From Methanobacteriota archaeon (GTDB taxonomy: Archaea > Thermoplasmatota > Thermoplasmata > RBG-16-68-12), in the NCBI GenBank assembly GCA_005878515.1, contig VBLZ01000180.1:1-7505 (forward strand): a stretch of 7,505 bases of DNA. Direction: 5' to 3'. Of the stretch, positions 6,459 through 7,505 are shown one piece after another. Under the pieces are notes generated by a model that saw only the letters and a program-made list of their open reading frames with translations, had not been told where the DNA came from and searched no databases. Position numbers and translations under genes: made by a program. Every line of letters begins with the position of its first letter. The first letter of the stretch is position 1.

Positions 6459-6501
6459 TTCGCTTACGGGTCCTTGTCGCGGTCGGAGCGTACCGATTTC
6501 C

Positions 6502-7505
6502 ATGGAAGAGGTTCGCGTCGCGGAGAAACGTCTGTCCGACTACCGCGCGATCATCGGAGGGCCCGCGTTCGCGGAGATCCTCGCGCTGGCGAGCAAGCTG
6601 AAAGGAAAACGGGTCGCCCACGTCAATGCGACCGGATACGGCGGGGGCGTCGCCGAACTGCTCCACAGCCTCGTCCCCCTGCAGCGGGATGTCGGCCTCG
6701 ATGTGCACTGGTTCGTCCTCGACGGTTCGAACGCGTTCTTCACGGCGACGAAGACGATGCACAACGAGCTCCAGGGCTCCGACGTGGGCCTGACGCCGGA
6801 CATGGAGGCCACGTATCGCCATTTCAACGAGCTGAACGCCGCGGGTTTCAAGGACGAGTACGACTACGTCATCATCCACGATCCCCAACCGGCTCCGTTC
6901 GCGAACCTGTGCGAACGGAAGGGGAAGTGGATTTGGCGCTGCCACATCGACCTGACCTCCCCGAACCCGTCCGTGCTGCGGCTCCTCGCGCCTCACCTGG
7001 AAGCCTACGACGCCGCCGTCTTCAGCGCCCGCGAGTACGCCCCGCCGACGGTGCAATTCCCGCGGATCTACGTGAATCCGCCGGCAATCGACCCGACGAG
7101 CCCGAAGAACCGCCACGTGTACCGGGAGGAGCTGGAGACGATCTTGCCTCGCTTCGAGGTCGATTTCGACCGTCCCGTCATCACCCAGGTCGGCCGCTTC
7201 GATCCGTGGAAAGATCCGCTCGGCGTCATCGATGCGTATCGGCTCGTAAAGAAGAAGATTCCGAAGGTGCAGCTCTTGTTGGTCGCCTCGATGGCCCGGG
7301 ACGATCCCGAGGGGTGGTTGTGGTTCGAGCGCTCGGCCCGGCACGCGGGCGATGATCCGGACATCCACTTCCTGACCGACCTCCGTGGCGTCGGTGCGCT
7401 CGAGGTGAACGTCCTTCAGAGGCAGACCGACGTGTCGATCGCAAAGTCGCTCCGCGAAGGATTCGGTCTCATCGTGAGCGAGTCCCTGTGGAAGAGCGTC
7501 CCCGT
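6502..7505 (+). CDS. treT: Trehalose glycosyltransferring synthase TreT, 3'-partial (GT4)
   Basis: TreT reversibly makes trehalose from NDP-glucose and glucose, and in Thermococcus it is encoded with the trehalose/maltose transporter. The window holds the first 334 residues and the frame is open at the edge. The match to the archaeal enzyme runs throughout: RLSDYRAIIGGPAFAEI (10-26), HVNATGYGGGVAELLHSLVP (40-59, sugar-nucleotide loop), HDPQPAP (126-132), WIWRCHIDLTSPNP (143-156), PPAIDPTSPKN (193-203), ITQVGRFDPWKDP (227-239), VQLLLVASMARDDPEGW (256-272), and REGFGLIVSE (318-327) carrying the GT4 E-x7-E pair E319/E327. ATG 6502 aligns with the family N-terminus. The remaining C-terminal Rossmann half, roughly 80 residues, lies beyond the window. 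It is divergent from malK. A trehalose phosphorylase is the main alternative, but the N-terminal motifs favour TreT. Confidence 0.92.
   Translation, partial: MEEVRVAEKRLSDYRAIIGGPAFAEILALASKLKGKRVAHVNATGYGGGVAELLHSLVPLQRDVGLDVHWFVLDGSNAFFTATKTMHNELQGSDVGLTPDMEATYRHFNELNAAGFKDEYDYVIIHDPQPAPFANLCERKGKWIWRCHIDLTSPNPSVLRLLAPHLEAYDAAVFSAREYAPPTVQFPRIYVNPPAIDPTSPKNRHVYREELETILPRFEVDFDRPVITQVGRFDPWKDPLGVIDAYRLVKKKIPKVQLLLVASMARDDPEGWLWFERSARHAGDDPDIHFLTDLRGVGALEVNVLQRQTDVSIAKSLREGFGLIVSESLWKSVP

Noticed and set aside
6474..7355. 293-residue plus-strand frame overlapping treT in another frame
   Set aside because: Arg/Pro-rich shadow; the frame starting at 6502 carries the full TreT motif series.
6424..7368. 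Long minus-strand open frame extending upstream of malK, opposite treT
   Set aside because: It is the antisense of treT in GC-rich DNA, with no family motif. The ATPase proper begins at TTG 6423 with a canonical N-terminus, and a TATA-like box interrupts the extension.
1..7505. CRISPR array, tRNA/rRNA genes, insertion sequences, direct-repeat arrays
   Set aside because: Looked for by eye on both strands and not seen. Coding density is too high to hide an array or RNA gene, except possibly very small RNAs.

Overview
The window is GC-rich and gene-dense, with almost no intergenic space. It looks archaeal. The main reasons are a TreT-type trehalose synthase closely resembling the Thermococcales enzyme, AT-rich TATA-like boxes about 30 bp upstream of two start codons (implying nearly leaderless transcripts), and TTG/GTG starts. 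A high-GC member of the Thermoplasmatota is my best guess, at low confidence. TreT also occurs in some thermophilic bacteria, so a bacterial origin is not excluded.

Layout, left to right. (1) 1-744, minus strand: a galactose-1-phosphate uridylyltransferase (GalT)-like gene. Its 3' end lies outside the window, it carries an apparent one-base frameshift near 577, and it has Tyr where the family's catalytic His is expected. (2) 745-869: a divergent intergenic region with a TATA-like element, a perfect 9-bp inverted repeat and a strong iterated Shine-Dalgarno. (3) 870-4116, plus strand: a tightly coupled CUT1 sugar ABC transporter operon made of a membrane-anchored substrate-binding protein and two permeases, with 4-nt start/stop overlaps. 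A GC-rich hairpin with a T6 loop sits at the first junction. (4) 6423-4106, minus strand: a MalK-type ATPase followed by a catalytic-domain-only amylo-alpha-1,6-glucosidase-like glycoside hydrolase. The hydrolase converges on the last permease gene and overlaps it by 11 bp. (5) 6502 to the right edge, plus strand: treT, divergent from malK across 78 bp that contain one strong AT-rich box. No stretch over 300 bases lacks a gene.

How the genes fit together (inference): this is an alpha-glucoside (trehalose/maltose/maltodextrin-type) uptake and processing island. The binding protein captures sugar outside the cell, the two permeases and the MalK ATPase import it, the (alpha/alpha)6-barrel hydrolase may cut imported oligosaccharides, and TreT converts trehalose plus NDP to NDP-glucose plus glucose, or the reverse. 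A GalT would connect to the same UDP-glucose pool, but this copy looks damaged or functionally altered. The same functions sit in one mal/tre cluster in Thermococcus litoralis. Here they are spread over three transcription units on both strands.

I see no CRISPR array, tRNA or rRNA gene, insertion sequence or unmistakably novel system. The points most worth a second look are the GalT active-site change combined with the frameshift, the two inverted repeats flanking the binding-protein gene, and the debranching-type enzyme without its usual N-terminal domain.
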